Origin: Candidatus Limnocylindrales bacterium
Lineage (GTDB): Bacteria > Chloroflexota > Limnocylindria > Limnocylindrales > CSP1-4
Assembly: GCA_031292335.1 (NCBI GenBank)
Contig: JARLHH010000132.1
Span: forward strand, 1 to 14,197
Direction of reading: 5' to 3'
Length of the DNA: 14,197 nt
Below, one piece after another: positions 1-6,896 of this stretch (position 1 is its first letter; each line of letters begins with the position of its first letter). Under the pieces are notes generated by a model. That model made no database searches and was not told where the DNA came from. It saw only the letters and a list, made by a program, of their open reading frames with translations. The position numbers and the translations under genes were made by a program.

Positions 1-93
<93 letters not shown>

Positions 94-182
94 GCGGCTC
101 TTCTTTGCGCTCCGGCGACGCTGCGGGCGCGATTCCCGTGCTGTAGAGTTCGAGGCCAGCCTAGGGCATGAGGGACGAGGCA

Positions 183-1034
183 ATGGATGTCATGGCCGCA
201 CAGGACGGGCCCACGGGGATGCCGGCCCCCGGATCAGCGACCGCCGTCGCACCGGGCGTCTCGGAGCCGCTGCTGAAGTTGCGCGGCATCAGCAAGCACT
301 TCGGCGCGGTCCAGGCGCTGTACGGGGTCGACCTCGACCTCCCCAACGGGCAGGTCACTGCCCTCTGCGGCGACAACGGCGCCGGCAAGTCGGTGCTGAC
401 CAAGAGCATCGCCGGCATCCACACGGTGGACGCGGGCGAGATCTTCTGGGAGGGACGCCAGGTCCACATCACCAGCCCGAAGGATTCGGCGGCGCTGGGA
501 ATCGAGACGGTCTACCAGGACCTGGCGCTGGCGGACAACCTGGACATCGTTCAGAACATGTTCCTGGGCCGAGAGCGTGTGACGCGCGTCATGCTCGACG
601 AGGACAGCATGGAGCGCGCCGCGGCGGAGACCCTGGCGAGCCTCCACGTGACCACGGTGCGCTCGATCCGCCAGCCCGTCGCCACCCTCTCCGGAGGGCA
701 GCGCCAGGCCGTGGCGGTCGCCAAGGCCGTGATGTGGAACTCGAAGCTGGTCATGCTCGACGAGCCGACCGCGGCCCTCGGCGTGGCCCAGACCAGGATG
801 GTGCTCGATCTCATCCTGCGGCTCAAGGAGCACGGCCTGGCCGTCATGGTGATCTCGCACAACCTCAACGACGTCTTCGAGGTCGCCGACCGGGTCGCCG
901 TCCTCCGGCTCGGGCGGATGGTCGCCCAGGACGCCATCTCGGCCTTCGACCGGCAGAGCGTGGTGGACTTCATGACCACGGGCGCGTCGAGCCGCGAGGT
1001 CGCTGGCTCCGGCTCCAGCCACGAGAGGAACTGA
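183..1034 (+). CDS. Sugar ABC transporter ATP-binding protein (single-domain, FrcA-like)
   Basis: This is the ATPase that powers a sugar importer of the xylose/ribose/fructose class, acting on the cytoplasmic face with the permease encoded 4 nt downstream. Counting from the ATG at 168, it shows Walker A GDNGAGKS at residues 68-75, a Q-loop (VYQD), the signature LSGGQ at 174-178, Walker B with D198 and E199, and the H-loop histidine in VISHN. The DEPTAALGV segment is typical of the single-domain sugar ATPases; XylG and RbsA are about 500 residues with two such domains, this protein has one. Two starts compete: ATG 168 has no well-placed ribosome site, while ATG 183 follows AGGGA with 7 nt spacing, so I chose 183 (283 residues). 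The usual substrate-binding protein gene is absent and probably lay upstream of the contig end. The sugar cannot be deduced. Confidence 0.93.
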   Translation: MDVMAAQDGPTGMPAPGSATAVAPGVSEPLLKLRGISKHFGAVQALYGVDLDLPNGQVTALCGDNGAGKSVLTKSIAGIHTVDAGEIFWEGRQVHITSPKDSAALGIETVYQDLALADNLDIVQNMFLGRERVTRVMLDEDSMERAAAETLASLHVTTVRSIRQPVATLSGGQRQAVAVAKAVMWNSKLVMLDEPTAALGVAQTRMVLDLILRLKEHGLAVMVISHNLNDVFEVADRVAVLRLGRMVAQDAISAFDRQSVVDFMTTGASSREVAGSGSSHERN

Positions 1035-1038
1035 AGAC

Positions 1039-2361
1039 ATGGCGAGGATCGAAGGAGAGCCCGCAGGAGCGTCCGCTCCCGTGCTCGCGGTCGCGGCCGA
1101 GGATGCACTGGACCTGACCGCTGCCGACGTCGAGGTGATCCCCCCGGCCATCGTCGCGCAGTCCCTCGGCCAGTACCTGCGAGCCTGGACCGCCCGGGTC
1201 CGGGGTGGCGATGCCGGGGTCCTGCCCGTGGCGATTGCCCTTGTCGCCGTCTTCGTGGTCTTCACGATCGTCAGCAAGAACCACGTCTTCCTCTCGGCCG
1301 GCAACCTGGTGAACCTGTTCGACCAGAGCGCGGTCTTCATCGTGCTCGCGATCGCCGAAGGCTTCGTCCTGCTGCTAGGCGAGATCGACCTCTCGATCGG
1401 CTACGTTGCGGCGATCGGCGGCATCGTGGCCGCCGAGCTCGTCCAGCCCCAGTACAACTGGCCCTGGTGGGCGGCGATCATCGCCGCGCTCGTCGTCTGT
1501 GGCGCGATCGGCGCGATCCAGGGGACCATCATCACCCGGCTGCGCATGCCCGCCTTCATCGTCACGCTGGCCGGCTACTTGATGTGGTTCGGCGTCATGA
1601 TCTACATGCTCGGCGCCGCGGGTGGCGTCGGGATCACGAGCACCCTATGGGGAGGCCAGGTCGGCCTGTACGGCATCGTCTACAGCTACATCGAGCCGAC
1701 GATCAGCTGGATCGGGCTCGTCGTGGTGGTCGGTGTGCTCGGCGCGATGATGTGGCGGCGCGACGCTGGGCGGCGTCGCAACGGCCTGGTCGCCCCGCCG
1801 ATGGGTCTGACCGTCGCGAAGATCGCGTTCGTGGCCGCCGCCGGGATCATCGTGGTGGCGATCTGCAACCTCAACCGGGGCAGCTTCCTGCCGATCATCG
1901 GCGTGCCGTTCGTGGTGCCCCTCGTCCTCGTCGTGCTCGGCGCCTGGACGGTCCTGCTCGAGCGGATGCAGTTCGGACGCCACATCTACGCCGTGGGAGG
2001 CAACGCGGAGGCTGCGCGGCGGGCCGGCATCAACGTGCCCCGCCTGCGCACGATCTGCTTCATCCTCTGCTCGATGACCGCGGGTATCGCGGGCGTGATC
2101 TACTGCTCGACGCTGGGCGGCATGACGACCAACATCAACGGCGGCCAGCTGGTCCTGTACGCGGTCGCGGCAGCGGTCATCGGCGGGACCAGCCTCTTCG
2201 GCGGCCGGGGCCGCGCGATCCACGGCCTGCTCGGCGGGCTTGTGATCGGCGCCATCTACAACGGCCTCTACCTGCTGGGGCTGGAGATCCAGTGGCAGCT
2301 GATCGTCACCGGGCTCGTCCTCCTCGCCGCGGTGAGCGTCGACTCGCTCTCGCGCAAGTAG
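1039..2361 (+). CDS. Sugar ABC transporter permease (XylH-like, BPD_transp_2 family)
   Basis: This membrane-spanning subunit of the sugar importer has 440 residues. It begins with about 60 hydrophilic residues before the first membrane helix (near residues 64-80), then many hydrophobic helices. The family hallmark LLGEIDLSIG follows the second helix, and the C-terminal half has the conserved ARRAGIN coupling region (EAA-loop equivalent) and the VIGGTSLFGG segment. A charged insertion rich in Arg (RRDAGRRR) separates two mid-protein helices, as in actinobacterial XylH-type permeases. The start ATG lies 4 nt after the ATPase stop, and a GAGAGGA ribosome site lies inside the end of the ATPase gene, so the two are co-transcribed and probably translationally coupled. 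XylH is the closest family I can name, but fructose, ribose or another pentose are equally possible substrates. Confidence 0.92.
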   Translation: MARIEGEPAGASAPVLAVAAEDALDLTAADVEVIPPAIVAQSLGQYLRAWTARVRGGDAGVLPVAIALVAVFVVFTIVSKNHVFLSAGNLVNLFDQSAVFIVLAIAEGFVLLLGEIDLSIGYVAAIGGIVAAELVQPQYNWPWWAAIIAALVVCGAIGAIQGTIITRLRMPAFIVTLAGYLMWFGVMIYMLGAAGGVGITSTLWGGQVGLYGIVYSYIEPTISWIGLVVVVGVLGAMMWRRDAGRRRNGLVAPPMGLTVAKIAFVAAAGIIVVAICNLNRGSFLPIIGVPFVVPLVLVVLGAWTVLLERMQFGRHIYAVGGNAEAARRAGINVPRLRTICFILCSMTAGIAGVIYCSTLGGMTTNINGGQLVLYAVAAAVIGGTSLFGGRGRAIHGLLGGLVIGAIYNGLYLLGLEIQWQLIVTGLVLLAAVSVDSLSRK

Positions 2362-2422
2362 GCGGTCGGCCCGGCCGGCGCGTGACGCCGTTCGCAACGG
2401 AGGCAGCCTGACGGGCGCGGGG

Positions 2423-3256
2423 ATGCCGGCGCCGTTCAGCACGTTCGTCAACCTGCGGGCGATCGGCGTCTCGTACGCCTGGTTCCGCGAGCAGTCCCGG
2501 CGGCTGGAGGCCGCGGGCTATGACGGCGTCGCGATCTGGGACCACTTCGTGAGTCGCGGCGTCCGCCGCGACCCCGTCCTGGAGTGCTGGACGACGCTCG
2601 CGGCGCTGGCCGGGAGCACGAGCACGCTGCGCCTGATGACGTTCGTCCTCAACGTGATGAACCGCCCGCCGTCGGTCGCCGCCCGCATGGCCGCGACCCT
2701 GCAGGAGGCCAGCGGCGGCCGCCTCGTGCTCGGAATCGGCATCGGGGGGCACCCGGCCGAGCACCTTGCCTACGGGATCCCGTTCCCGGCCGCGCCCGAG
2801 CGGGTCGCCCGGCTGGAGGAGGCCGTGGCAGTGATGCGGGCGCTCTGGACCGGCGGGCCGGTGACCCGCGACTCGCCGTTCTACCCGCTGGCCGGGGCGC
2901 ACGCGTTTCCGATCCCCCAGCCGGTTCCGGCGGTCATCGTGGGCGCCGAGTCGGTGCCCGGCGCCGCGCTGGCCGGGCGCATCGGCGACGGCTGGACCGT
3001 GCCCGCCGGGCTGCTCGCCGAGCGGCTGCCGGTCTACCTCGAGGCGCTCGCAGGCCGCGGGCGCGACCGAACGGAGGTCAGCATCCTCGCCGCGTTCGAC
3101 CTGGCGAAGGGCGAATCGCTGGCCGGGAGCCCCTGGGTGGAGGATCCGGCCGGCACGGCGTCGCGCTGGCAGGCGACGGGCGCTGATGGCGCCGTCGTGG
3201 CTGCGCGCACCACGGACGACGTCGATCTCCTCGTCGAGGCGGCCGGCAGGCGCTGA
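2423..3256 (+). CDS. LLM-class (luciferase-like) flavin/F420-dependent oxidoreductase
   Basis: This is a 277-residue TIM-barrel enzyme of the bacterial luciferase-like family, which uses FMN or coenzyme F420 to oxidise or reduce small organic substrates. Visible family features are the N-terminal barrel strand with LEAAGYDGVAIWDHF, the LAALAGSTSTLRL strand, the cofactor-site region GGRLVLGIGIGG (around residue 100), the ERVARLEEAVAVMRALW helix and the C-terminal AGRIGDGW motif. The start is uncertain: ATG 2423 is the first ATG in frame, but a good GGAGG (2399-2403) sits 19 nt upstream, too far; it would suit an in-frame CTG at 2408. The gene follows the sugar permease by 61 nt and precedes the zinc-ribbon gene by 27 nt. 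The substrate is unknown, and F420 rather than FMN use is inferred from family membership only. Confidence 0.88.
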   Translation: MPAPFSTFVNLRAIGVSYAWFREQSRRLEAAGYDGVAIWDHFVSRGVRRDPVLECWTTLAALAGSTSTLRLMTFVLNVMNRPPSVAARMAATLQEASGGRLVLGIGIGGHPAEHLAYGIPFPAAPERVARLEEAVAVMRALWTGGPVTRDSPFYPLAGAHAFPIPQPVPAVIVGAESVPGAALAGRIGDGWTVPAGLLAERLPVYLEALAGRGRDRTEVSILAAFDLAKGESLAGSPWVEDPAGTASRWQATGADGAVVAARTTDDVDLLVEAAGRR

Positions 3257-3283
3257 GCGGCCGAGCGTGGGAAGATCGGCGGC

Positions 3284-3760
3284 GTGACATCGAGCACCGG
3301 CCGCCAGGCCACTCCCGAGCTGACGCACGCCTGTATTCGTTGCGGCGCGCCGATCCCGCTCGAGGATGCCCTCTGCGCCGCCTGCAACCCCGGTGGGCTG
3401 GAGCAGCCGGCCGCCTCGCAGGCGCACGGCACCGTCTTCGGGGGGATCGCCCTGGCGGTGGTCGCGATGCTCGTTGTTGCGACGTTCTTCGTCGGCGGCG
3501 AAGGCCCGTTCACGGGGCAGCTCGCAGCGGCGACGCCGGTTGAAGGTGGCCTGATGCTGACGCTCAGGGTGACCAACTCCGGCCGGCAGGACGGGCACGC
3601 CACCTGCCGGGTCTGGGACCCGTCCTATCTCGGCAACCCGCCTGTCGAGACCCTCGTGCGGACGCCGTCGATCCCGGCCGGCGGGACGCTGGCGTTCGAT
3701 CAGCGGGTTGCCGATCTCGGGACCCAGCCGCGCTCGCTCGCGGTGGATTGCTCGCGATGA
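3284..3760 (+). CDS. Membrane-anchored zinc-ribbon protein of unknown function
   Basis: I do not recognise a named family. The 158-residue protein starts at GTG. A short N-terminal zinc ribbon (CIRC, then CAAC, giving CxxC-x11-CxxC near residues 17-34) is followed by one membrane helix (about residues 49-67, GGIALAVVAMLVV) and a roughly 80-residue beta-rich extracytoplasmic domain. That domain has LTLRVTNSG and DPSYLG-type strands, resembling the small Ig-like or FxLYD-type domains that follow zinc ribbons in many Gram-positive proteins. Two cysteines in the outer domain (in ATCRVW and VDCSR) could form a disulphide. A GAAGAT hexamer 7 nt before the GTG could be a leaderless -10 element. Its stop overlaps the next gene's start (ATGA), so the phosphatase is probably translated from the same message. 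Confidence 0.75.
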   Translation: MTSSTGRQATPELTHACIRCGAPIPLEDALCAACNPGGLEQPAASQAHGTVFGGIALAVVAMLVVATFFVGGEGPFTGQLAAATPVEGGLMLTLRVTNSGRQDGHATCRVWDPSYLGNPPVETLVRTPSIPAGGTLAFDQRVADLGTQPRSLAVDCSR

Positions 3761-4647
3761 CCGCGCTGATTTCGGCGGCGGAGGTCGCGCCGGCGGGTGG
3801 CGCGTGGAGCGCGGAGCTCGCGGCTGCCGTCGAGCTCGTCGAGACGGCCGGTCGCCTCGTGGCCGGCCGTTACGAGGACAGCGGCCCGGTGGCGTACAAG
3901 GGGGCCCGCGACATCGTGACCGAGGTCGACCATGCCTCCGAGGCGCTGATCCGCGACGGCCTGGCCCGCACGTTCCCCGCCGACGCGTTCTTCGGCGAGG
4001 AATCGGGCCGCGATGCGACGGTCGCCGCGCGCGTGTGGGTCTGCGACCCGGTGGACGGCACCATCAACTACGCCAACGGCCTGCCGTTCTTCTGCGTCTC
4101 GCTCGCGCTCGTGCAGGACGGCCGGCCCGTCGTGGGCGTGGTCCACGATCCGCTCCGCCGGGAGACGTTCGCCGCGGTGGCGGGCGGGCCGGCGCTGCTC
4201 GACGGCCGGCCCGTCGGCGTCTCGGCCAAGGAGCGGCTGTCCGACGTGGTGATGGCCCTCACGGTGGGCGGTCACGCGCCGGCCCGCCGGATCGCGCGGG
4301 TGCGCCACGAGATCCGCGTCTCGCGCACGATGGGCTCGGCGGCGCTCTCGCTCGTCTACGTCGCGAACGGCCGCTTCGACGCCTTCAGCCAGACGACGGG
4401 CCTGTCCACGTGGGACGTGGCAGCGGCGGGCTTCATCGCGGAGCGGGCGGGCGCCGTCGTCACCGATCTCCGCGGAGGGTCGTGGTTCGACCTGGCGGCG
4501 CCGGCCGGCGGCATCGGCATCCTCGCCGCGCCACCCGCCCACCACGCGCGCCTGCTGACCCTCCTCGGCGACTCGAAGCGCGCTGCGGCTGTCGGCCGCC
4601 TACCCGGCCGCGCGCCAGCGGTGCGGCCGACCGGCGAGGCCGGGTAG
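3757..4647 (+). CDS. Inositol monophosphatase family protein
   Basis: This cytoplasmic Mg-dependent phosphatase of the IMPase/FBPase/CysQ superfamily has 296 residues. The metal-site motifs are present: the FFGEESG loop with E81 and E82, DPVDGT at 97-102 with D97 and D100, and the late WDVAA motif with D220. Members hydrolyse inositol-1-phosphate, fructose-1,6-bisphosphate, histidinol phosphate or PAP; the sequence does not say which. I chose ATG 3757 because it overlaps the preceding stop as ATGA; an upstream TTG at 3748 would add three residues. The last ~20 residues are Arg/Pro/Ala-rich, and their DNA (4600-4647) also encodes the C-terminus of the opposing exonuclease gene. Confidence 0.92.
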   Translation: MTALISAAEVAPAGGAWSAELAAAVELVETAGRLVAGRYEDSGPVAYKGARDIVTEVDHASEALIRDGLARTFPADAFFGEESGRDATVAARVWVCDPVDGTINYANGLPFFCVSLALVQDGRPVVGVVHDPLRRETFAAVAGGPALLDGRPVGVSAKERLSDVVMALTVGGHAPARRIARVRHEIRVSRTMGSAALSLVYVANGRFDAFSQTTGLSTWDVAAAGFIAERAGAVVTDLRGGSWFDLAAPAGGIGILAAPPAHHARLLTLLGDSKRAAAVGRLPGRAPAVRPTGEAG

Positions 4648-5490
4648 CCCCCAGCGCTCGCAGAACGCCGGCCAGGCCTGCGGGTCGGCGCCCTGCCAGC
4701 GGAGCGCGTCGGGGCCCGGTGTGTCGAGCGGCACGTGCGTGCGGAGCGTCGCCAGGTCGCGGAAGAGGAGCGCATCGGGCCACCGGTCGCGGAGGGTCGC
4801 GGCCAGCCGCTCGGCGCCGCGCACCGACCCGGGCCAGGTCCGGGGAGCTGCCTCGCGGATCCCCTCCAGCGTCCCGAACGCGGCGAGCAGGGCCGCGGCG
4901 CCCTTCGACCCGAAGCCGGGGATCCCCGGGAAGCCGTCCGCCGCGTCGCCGACGAGCGCCAGGTAGTCGGGGATCGCCGCCGGCGGCACGCCCCATTTCG
5001 CCCGCACGCCGGCCTCGTCATAGGTGATGTCGCGGCGCCGATCGCGGAGCACCACCCGGCCGTCGCGGACCACCTGCGCGAGGTCCTTGTCGGGCGTGCA
5101 GACCAGGATCCGGTCCACGCCGGGCGCCTCCGCCCAGCCCACCGCGGCGGTGGCCAGCGCGTCGTCGGCCTCCCACTCGACCATCGGCCAGAGCACGAAC
5201 CCGAGCGCCGCGATCGCTTCCTCGGCAACCGGGAACTGGGCCAGCAGGTCCCCAGGGACGCCCGCCTCGCTCTTGTAGCCCGGCCAGAGGTCGTTCCTGG
5301 CCGAGCGGATCACCCGGTCGTGCGCGCAGCCGACGTGGGTGGCGCCCTCGTCGCGGACCAGCGCGAGCAGCGTCGCGGCGAGGCCGGCGACCGCGGTCAG
5401 GGAGATCCCGTCACGACCGCGGACGGGCGGCCGCGGCGCATGGTACGCCCGGAACAGCTCGTACGTCGCATCGACGAGGTGGAGGTCCAT
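4600..5490 (-). CDS. Stand-alone 5'-3' exonuclease (DNA polymerase I N-terminal-like, FEN/Xni family)
   Basis: This is a 296-residue homologue of the 5' nuclease domain of DNA polymerase I, which removes flaps or RNA primers. Metal-binding acidic residues are visible: D7 in HLVDA, D58 (AHD), E107, D109 and D110 in the EWEADDAL motif, D134 and D136 in CTPDKD, and D182/D185 in GDAAD. The helix-hairpin-helix follows as GFPGIPGFGSKGAA. The substrate-clamping RxxxxxLWPGYKS segment is also recognisable. The length matches a single domain, with no polymerase part. ATG 5490 has AGGGA at 7 nt spacing. It is the last gene of a three-gene minus-strand run (nicotinamidase, SRPBCC, this gene) and follows the SRPBCC stop by 45 nt. 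Its 3' end runs 48 nt into the convergent phosphatase gene. Confidence 0.92.
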   Translation of the reverse strand: MDLHLVDATYELFRAYHAPRPPVRGRDGISLTAVAGLAATLLALVRDEGATHVGCAHDRVIRSARNDLWPGYKSEAGVPGDLLAQFPVAEEAIAALGFVLWPMVEWEADDALATAAVGWAEAPGVDRILVCTPDKDLAQVVRDGRVVLRDRRRDITYDEAGVRAKWGVPPAAIPDYLALVGDAADGFPGIPGFGSKGAAALLAAFGTLEGIREAAPRTWPGSVRGAERLAATLRDRWPDALLFRDLATLRTHVPLDTPGPDALRWQGADPQAWPAFCERWGLPGLAGRPHRWRAAG

Positions 5491-5535
5491 GGGCGTCCCT
5501 GGGCAGGCCGGGCGGTCCGCGTCAGCGCGGGCCGG

Positions 5536-6114
5536 TCAGCCCGCGTCGGCGCCGGCGCCGCCGATCGCCTCGGCGTGGCGCGCCTCGACCATCTCCTTGA
5601 GCCGTTCGAGGTCGGCCTGGAAGATCGCGCCGAGGATCGGCTTCTGGACCAGCTGGCCCAGGTTCGGGAAGAGCGGCGGCACCAATCGCTCGTCCCAGCG
5701 CACGAGCGTGCGCCCCGCGTCCAGCGCCTCCAGCGCGATCCGCCCGGATCCGGCGAAGACACCCACGTGCCGGATCCCGAACGCCACCGGGGGATCGTAG
5801 ACGTCGATCTCCACCAGGTCCACCACGCCGACCAGAAAGATCCGGACGTCCGCCTCGCCGCGCGACCCGATCCCCGCCGGACCCGGCGTGAGGAGGCGCA
5901 CGGACTTCATCTCGTGCATCCAGAGCGGCTGCCGCTCGATGTCCGACACGGCTTCCCAGACCGCCTCGATCGGCGCGTCGATCGCGATCGCCATCTTCAT
6001 GACCGGATCCGGCCCCTCGCCCGCCGCGATCAGCGAGCCGAGCCAGCGCTCGGTCGCCACGGCCGCGCCCAGGCCGGTCGCACCGAGCAGCAGGAGCCGC
6101 GCCAGCCGGCTCAC
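5536..6114 (-). CDS. SRPBCC (polyketide cyclase/START-like) family protein with N-terminal membrane segment
   Basis: This 192-residue protein starts at GTG 6114, which overlaps the nicotinamidase stop (GTGA), so translation is probably coupled. The first ~25 residues contain a hydrophobic stretch (ARLLLLGATGLGAAVA), perhaps a membrane anchor or uncleaved signal. The rest is a helix-grip fold: the opening strand and helix IDAPIEAVWEAVSDIERQPLW, the middle strands, and the closing amphipathic helix LGAIFQADLERLKEMVEARH. Such proteins bind hydrophobic ligands; no ligand can be deduced. The open frame continues upstream through the nicotinamidase region, but that stretch is the wrong frame of a clear gene, so the longer version is rejected. 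Confidence 0.85.
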   Translation of the reverse strand: MSRLARLLLLGATGLGAAVATERWLGSLIAAGEGPDPVMKMAIAIDAPIEAVWEAVSDIERQPLWMHEMKSVRLLTPGPAGIGSRGEADVRIFLVGVVDLVEIDVYDPPVAFGIRHVGVFAGSGRIALEALDAGRTLVRWDERLVPPLFPNLGQLVQKPILGAIFQADLERLKEMVEARHAEAIGGAGADAG

Positions 6115-6734
6115 GAGGCGCCCTCGACCGCCGCGCCGGCCGGCCGCACCAGCTCCACGCCAGCCTCGGCGAGCTCGCGCAGCGCCATCGCGCCGTCGCC
6201 GGCGTTGAGGTCCACGGCTCGGACGCCCTCCACGAGGACGCTCGTCGGGTAGCCGATGGCGATCGCATCGAGCGCGGTTGCCCGGACGCAGTAGTCGGTC
6301 GCCAGCCCGCACACGACAACGCGGCGGATGCCGCGCGCGGCCAGGAGCCGCCCGAGCTCCGTGGGCGCCGGGGTCTCGTCGCGCGGGTCGCGGACCGTGA
6401 AGCCGGAGTAGCCGTCCTCCCCGTCCACGCCCTTTTGGACCGCCGGTCCGGCGCCGGCGTCGAGGGACGGGTGGAACGCGGCGCCCCACGTGCCCGCGAC
6501 GCAGTGGACCGGCCAGCGCCCGCCGTCCTTCGCGAAGTGGGGAGTGGAGGGCGGGTGCCAGTCCTGGGTGTAGGCGACGAATGCGCCGGCGGCGACCGCC
6601 GCGGCGATCTGCTCGTTGACGTACGGCACGATCGCGCCACCGCCCGCGACGGAGAGGCTTCCGGCCGGGTCGGCGAAGTCGTTCTGGAGGTCGACGACGA
6701 TGAGCGCGGTCCTCGGATCGTAGCCCGGCTGCAT
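6111..6734 (-). CDS. pncA: Nicotinamidase / isochorismatase-fold cysteine hydrolase
   Basis: This cytoplasmic enzyme converts nicotinamide to nicotinic acid plus ammonia for NAD salvage. All expected residues are visible in its 207 residues. The catalytic triad is D15 (in VVDLQNDF), K101 (in QKG) and C149 (in ATDYCV). The metal ligands are D58 and H60 in the QDWHP motif and H77 in WPVHC. The WP.HC pattern marks nicotinamidases rather than isochorismatases, and the length matches PncA. The gene is first in a minus-strand run with the SRPBCC and exonuclease genes and diverges from aceE. There is no convincing ribosome site before the ATG; instead TAGAGT ends 6 nt before it, suggesting a leaderless message. 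NAD salvage beside the NAD-consuming pyruvate dehydrogenase may be coincidental. Confidence 0.93.
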   Translation of the reverse strand: MQPGYDPRTALIVVDLQNDFADPAGSLSVAGGGAIVPYVNEQIAAAVAAGAFVAYTQDWHPPSTPHFAKDGGRWPVHCVAGTWGAAFHPSLDAGAGPAVQKGVDGEDGYSGFTVRDPRDETPAPTELGRLLAARGIRRVVVCGLATDYCVRATALDAIAIGYPTSVLVEGVRAVDLNAGDGAMALRELAEAGVELVRPAGAAVEGAS

Positions 6735-6740
6735 GGCGCG

Positions 6741-6746
6741 ACTCTA
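6741..6746 (-). promoter_or_regulatory. Putative -10 element for a leaderless nicotinamidase transcript
   Basis: Read on the minus strand, TAGAGT is followed by six bases (CGCGCC) and then the ATG. This places the predicted transcription start at or next to the start codon. No clear -35 hexamer is seen. Support is positional and motif-based only. Confidence 0.45.
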
Positions 6747-6784
6747 CCCCAGCCGTCCTGCCAGCGTCCCGCGGCACGATGGGC

Positions 6785-6790
6785 TACGCT
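6785..6790 (+). promoter_or_regulatory. Putative -10 element upstream of aceE
   Basis: TACGCT is followed by seven bases and an ATG at 6798 that is in frame with aceE. It could drive a leaderless aceE message with a 33-residue Pro/Arg-rich N-terminal extension, or simply a transcript whose ~99-nt leader ends at the ribosome site before ATG 6897. No good -35 is seen. It diverges from the nicotinamidase -10 element 38 bp away. Confidence 0.4.
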
Positions 6791-6883
6791 CCGGGCAATG
6801 CCGACCGGCCTGCACCCGGAACGCCCGCGTCGCGACGGGCGATCCGCCGGGACCCCGGCCCAGCCTGACCCGCTCCCAGCGCC

Positions 6884-6888
6884 AGGAG
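6884..6888 (+). promoter_or_regulatory. Ribosome binding site that decides the aceE start
   Basis: AGGAG lies 8 nt before ATG 6897. This favours the start that gives the normal AceE N-terminus (MYSDEF...) over the in-frame ATG at 6798. Confidence 0.75.
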
Positions 6889-6896
6889 TGCCCACG

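Noticed and set aside
94..146. Possible C-terminal codons of an upstream binding-protein gene ending in TAG at 144-146
   Set aside because: One frame reads open to that stop, but only about 16 codons remain after the poly-C, too few to identify anything.
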